A program made the translations under genes and the position numbers. A model generated the notes under the pieces. That model was given only the letters and a program-made list of their open reading frames with translations, had not been told where the DNA came from and made no database searches. Of a DNA stretch of 64,000 nt, positions 61,876 to 64,000 are shown in pieces (positions within the stretch are counted from its first letter, which is position 1; each line of letters opens with the position of its first letter). Origin of the DNA: Lentilactobacillus fungorum (GTDB taxonomy: Bacteria; Bacillota; Bacilli; Lactobacillales; Lactobacillaceae); NCBI RefSeq assembly GCF_016860605.1, contig NZ_BNJR01000007.1:1-64000 (forward strand), given 5' to 3'.

Positions 61876-62439
61876 TTATTGCCTGTTTAGATGGAAGGGT
61901 GACTGTTCCCACTCTGATCTTAAAATACCGTATTTAACTGAGTCATAGTACCGATGATGCCAAAATCTGACCTGGCGAATTTGGCCTTCGAGCTTCATAC
62001 CAATTTTTTCACCAAGGGCCATCATGCGTTTGTTACCAGACCAGGTTGTAAAGCCGATGTGCGGTAACTGGGTAACGTCGGTGAATAGGTGGTCTAACCA
62101 TTGTTGTAACGCGATTTGGCCGATGTGTTGGCCCCAGAGATCTGGTTGGTAGATCACAATTCCGACTTCTAGCCAATGCTTGAGGTGACCATCTTCAAAA
62201 TAAGCCGAAACTGAGCCGACAAGTTCGTTATTTAATGTAATCACCCAGCGATCATCATTTTCAAGCCATTTTTGTGGCCCAACTTTAGTCATAAAAATGG
62301 CTTTTGAAGGAAGGACATCACGAAAATAAGGCCCATTCCATTTTGTCCATTCTGCGTTGGGATCGCTAAAGGCAATTTGCCAAAAGGGGCTTAAATCGTT
62401 TTGATGGAGCGGTCGAATATTAATTTGTGAGGTTACCAT
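61876..62439 (-). CDS. GNAT-family acetyltransferase (RimJ/RimL-like)
   Basis: A 187-residue protein of the RimJ/RimL acetyltransferase group: IRPLHQNDLSPFWQIAF at the start, VIYQPDLWGQHIGQIALQQWL as the acetyl-CoA segment, GFTTWSGNKRMMALGEKIGMKLEGQIR near the end. The usual RxxGxG pattern is altered to LWGQHIG. Substrate unknown. Single gene; weak ribosome site. Confidence 0.82.
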   Translation of the reverse strand: MVTSQINIRPLHQNDLSPFWQIAFSDPNAEWTKWNGPYFRDVLPSKAIFMTKVGPQKWLENDDRWVITLNNELVGSVSAYFEDGHLKHWLEVGIVIYQPDLWGQHIGQIALQQWLDHLFTDVTQLPHIGFTTWSGNKRMMALGEKIGMKLEGQIRQVRFWHHRYYDSVKYGILRSEWEQSPFHLNRQ

Positions 62440-62627
62440 ATGATTACACCAGCCTTTTCTACCAAAAATAGCATATGATTAAACAAACGGTAAAGTGGTA
62501 ACCGGAAACCATGAAGTTTCTTGTACGCCAACCAATCCTGGTTTCATGCAGTGCAGAGAATCTTTGCTAGGCAGAAGCTTAATTTGGTTCTAAAGTAAAC
62601 TCATCAGCAAGAAAAGAGGACATTCAA

Positions 62628-63233
62628 ATGAGATTTGGCGCGCGATTAAAGCAAGCACGGATAAAACGACAACTAACGCAGCAAATCGTTGCGGACCATC
62701 TAAACGTTTCTCGGCAGACAATCTCCAGCTGGGAAACCGAAAATAGCTACCCTGATATTGATAGTTTAATCAAGCTCAGTAATTTTTACCAGCTCTCTTT
62801 GGATGTCCTTTTAAAGGAGGATGTTGGCATGAAAGAATATTTGAAGAAGCAAGAAGTATTAGACTGGATCCGGCCCATCAAGGGGTTTACGGTGGCCATC
62901 GACATCATTTTTGTCGGCAGCTTGGTCTTTATTAAGCACCAGGGACTAGCGGAGGCATTGTTACTTCTCATTGGACTGGGTAACTTATTGGTGATGATGC
63001 GAGTTGGGAGCCTAACTGAAGAATTGACTGGCAAGTCGAGAATTTCAAGACTGCCGGCTGAGCGGAAGTTTATTTGGCCGTTGGTGGTACTCGTTACGTT
63101 GATTGTTGGGATTGAATGGTACTTAAAGCTTCAGCCTTCTAGTGATGCCGTTTCGATTACCATTGGGCTTTGGCTGGGTGGATTGGTATGCGAAGCCATT
63201 TATCATTATCGAAAAAATAAGGGAACGTTGTAA
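62628..63233 (+). CDS. XRE-family regulator with membrane tail
   Basis: A 201-residue protein. HTH at 3-62 (LKQARIKRQLTQQIVADHLNVSRQTISSWETENSYPD), linker, then helices at about 85-103, 108-122, 145-163 and 170-190. ATG follows AGAGGAC. Another member of the HTH-membrane group; no transporter gene follows. Confidence 0.82.
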   Translation: MRFGARLKQARIKRQLTQQIVADHLNVSRQTISSWETENSYPDIDSLIKLSNFYQLSLDVLLKEDVGMKEYLKKQEVLDWIRPIKGFTVAIDIIFVGSLVFIKHQGLAEALLLLIGLGNLLVMMRVGSLTEELTGKSRISRLPAERKFIWPLVVLVTLIVGIEWYLKLQPSSDAVSITIGLWLGGLVCEAIYHYRKNKGTL

Positions 63234-63256
63234 GAGTATGATTGTTTAAGGTTAGG

Positions 63257-63294
63257 CAGCGCCAAAGTGACATCAATTGATGGCTTTGGCGCTG
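63257..63294 (+). terminator. Hairpin after the XRE-membrane gene
   Basis: CAGCGCCAAAG pairs perfectly with CTTTGGCGCTG, extended by CATCAATTGATG in the loop. The T-tract is poor (TTGT), so efficiency may be limited. Confidence 0.65.
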
Positions 63295-63343
63295 TTGTCT
63301 GTCAGTGGCCCTAAGGTTGCTCCTTACGGCTAAAAATTGATCC

Positions 63344-63371
63344 TTGACATAATGGCTGAACGTGGCATAAT
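63344..63371 (+). promoter_or_regulatory. Promoter of rpmG-rpsN
   Basis: TTGACA (63344-63349) and CATAAT (63366-63371) with a 16-bp spacer; the Zur box starts 2 bp downstream. Confidence 0.7.
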
Positions 63372-63373
63372 TA

Positions 63374-63396
63374 TAAAACGTAACGATTACTATTTA
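63374..63396. promoter_or_regulatory. Zur operator
   Basis: TAAAACGTAAC (63374-63384) and ATTACTATTTA (63386-63396) form a 23-bp site that follows the Gram-positive Zur consensus (TAAATCGTAAT, one base, ATTACGATTTA) with only three differences. It covers the expected transcription start, as for zinc-dependent repression. Confidence 0.8.
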
Positions 63397-63432
63397 AAAT
63401 TAAACTAGCAAATAACGGAAGGAGTGGTTGAT

Positions 63433-63582
63433 ATGAGAAAAAATATTGTTTTGGAATGTGTTGAAACTGGCGAACGAATTTATTTGACCAGTAAGAATCT
63501 AACGAATAATCCAGACCGACTGGAACTCAAGAAGTATTCGCCAAAGCTCCGACGCAAGGCGATTTTTAGGGAAGTGAAATAA
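63433..63582 (+). CDS. rpmG: 50S ribosomal protein L33, zinc-independent type
   Basis: A 49-residue L33. The first zinc-ribbon CxxC is replaced (LECVETG) and the second cysteine pair is absent ([12 protein letters not shown]), so it does not bind zinc. Such C-minus paralogues replace the zinc form during zinc shortage. ATG follows GGAGTGGT. First gene of a Zur-boxed operon with rpsN. Confidence 0.92.
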   Translation: MRKNIVLECVETGERIYLTSKNLTNNPDRLELKKYSPKLRRKAIFREVK

Positions 63583-63585
63583 TAG

Positions 63586-63699
63586 AACAGCACCGCAAAG
63601 CAGGAATCTGGAGGTAAGCACCGCCAGCAAAATGCGAAGTCCGTGGCTTTCCACTGGCAAAGACCCACGGCAACTGCTAACCGCTTTGCCTCGCTCACT
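63586..63699 (+). repeat. Degenerate palindromic repeat unit R10 inside the rpmG-rpsN operon
   Basis: CAGCACCGCAAAGCAGGAATCT at the left is split as CACCGCAAAGCAGG; right end CTAACCGCTTTGCCTCGCT then CACT. GCCAG/CTGGC and GCAAAGC/GCTTTGC still pair; other arms have decayed. It ends on the AGGAGG of rpsN. Confidence 0.65.
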
Positions 63700-63713
63700 A
63701 GGAGGAATAAACT

Positions 63714-63983
63714 GTGGCAAAAAAATCTAAAATTGCAAAAGCTGAAAAACAAAAGAAATTAATTGCGAAGTATGCTGTGTTACGACGGGAATTAAAAGCA
63801 AAGGGCGACTATGAAGCGCTGCGAAAGCTGCCGAAAGATTCCAATCCCAATCGGCTTCGAAACCGCGATCACTTGGATGGCCGGCCACGCGGTTATATGA
63901 GAAAGTTTGATATGTCGCGGCTGAATTTCCGCAAATATGCCCACCTTGGCCAAATTCCTGGGGTTCATAAGGCCAGCTGGTAA
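63714..63983 (+). CDS. rpsN: 30S ribosomal protein S14, zinc-independent long type
   Basis: An 89-residue S14. The long form lacks the CxxC-x13-CxxC zinc site of the 61-residue S14; [25 protein letters not shown] is the conserved core. GTG start after AGGAGGAATAAACT. Together with the zinc-free L33 and Zur box it forms a zinc-sparing operon. Confidence 0.94.
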   Translation: MAKKSKIAKAEKQKKLIAKYAVLRRELKAKGDYEALRKLPKDSNPNRLRNRDHLDGRPRGYMRKFDMSRLNFRKYAHLGQIPGVHKASW

Positions 63984-63991
63984 AATTCAAT

Positions 63992-63997
63992 AGGAGG
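63992..63997 (+). promoter_or_regulatory. Ribosome binding site of a gene beyond the window
   Basis: AGGAGG sits 9 bp after the rpsN stop at the window end, so the zinc-response operon almost certainly continues with another gene. Confidence 0.6.
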
Positions 63998-64000
63998 CTT

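Noticed and set aside
1-64000. Insertion sequences, integrases, prophage genes, tRNA or rRNA genes
   Set aside because: No transposase, recombinase or structural RNA pattern was found on either strand; mobile character is limited to the palindromic repeats and toxin-antitoxin genes.

Overview
The window is a stretch of low-to-mid G+C Gram-positive chromosome, almost certainly from the family Lactobacillaceae. Evidence is a giant MucBP-repeat surface protein with a KxYKxGKxW signal peptide, DUF5776-type C-terminal cell-wall modules, an Rgg regulator, T-box leaders, many small XRE regulators with membrane tails, and zinc-independent L33/S14 paralogues. I cannot name the species. No rRNA, tRNA, transposase, integrase or CRISPR array was seen.

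Layout. 0.2-9 kb: two secreted surface proteins (one with a DUF5776 tail, one with two Cna-B domains), three tandem palindromic repeats, then a two-gene glycosyltransferase operon. 9-17 kb: nucleoside deoxyribosyltransferase, a Bcr/CflA efflux pump, an APC permease, a chromosomal DUF536 protein, an oxidoreductase, a ThrE-type exporter and an AbrB-type/Doc toxin-antitoxin pair. 17-23 kb: threonine biosynthesis, with thrC-thrB-ACT protein divergent from hom-aspartokinase. 23-32.7 kb: one gene for a surface protein of about 3205 residues with 14 two-part MucBP-type repeats. 32.7-42 kb: LysR plus TDT transporter, GNAT enzyme, a T-box-controlled ketopantoate-reductase-family gene, XRE regulator, DHA2 efflux pump and a valine T-box with brnQ. 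42-48.7 kb: HTH/DUF2975 pair, Rgg regulator, a second repeat array, two redox enzymes, two XRE-membrane regulators and a 3-hydroxyacyl-CoA dehydrogenase. 48.9-61.3 kb: four successive ABC transporter operons, each headed by its own regulator gene (XRE-membrane, GntR/YtrA, XRE-membrane, XRE-membrane), with a broken HigB-like toxin and intact antitoxin between them. The end holds a lone HicB-like protein, a GNAT enzyme, another XRE-membrane regulator and a Zur-boxed rpmG-rpsN operon.

The most striking unexplained structure is a family of about 119-bp imperfect palindromes: seven well-kept copies, three degenerate ones and three short ones. The two arms differ strongly between copies but change together, so base pairing is kept. 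At seven loci the element lies directly next to a ribosome binding site, and at the remaining one next to a stop codon. It looks like a selected RNA or DNA hairpin that disperses as a non-autonomous element.

The accessory theme is envelope biology: surface adhesins, membrane glycosyltransferases, and a dense block of regulator-exporter modules that probably serves defence against antimicrobial peptides or drugs. Amino-acid supply is the second theme (threonine pathway, ThrE export, APC permease, valine-sensing brnQ).
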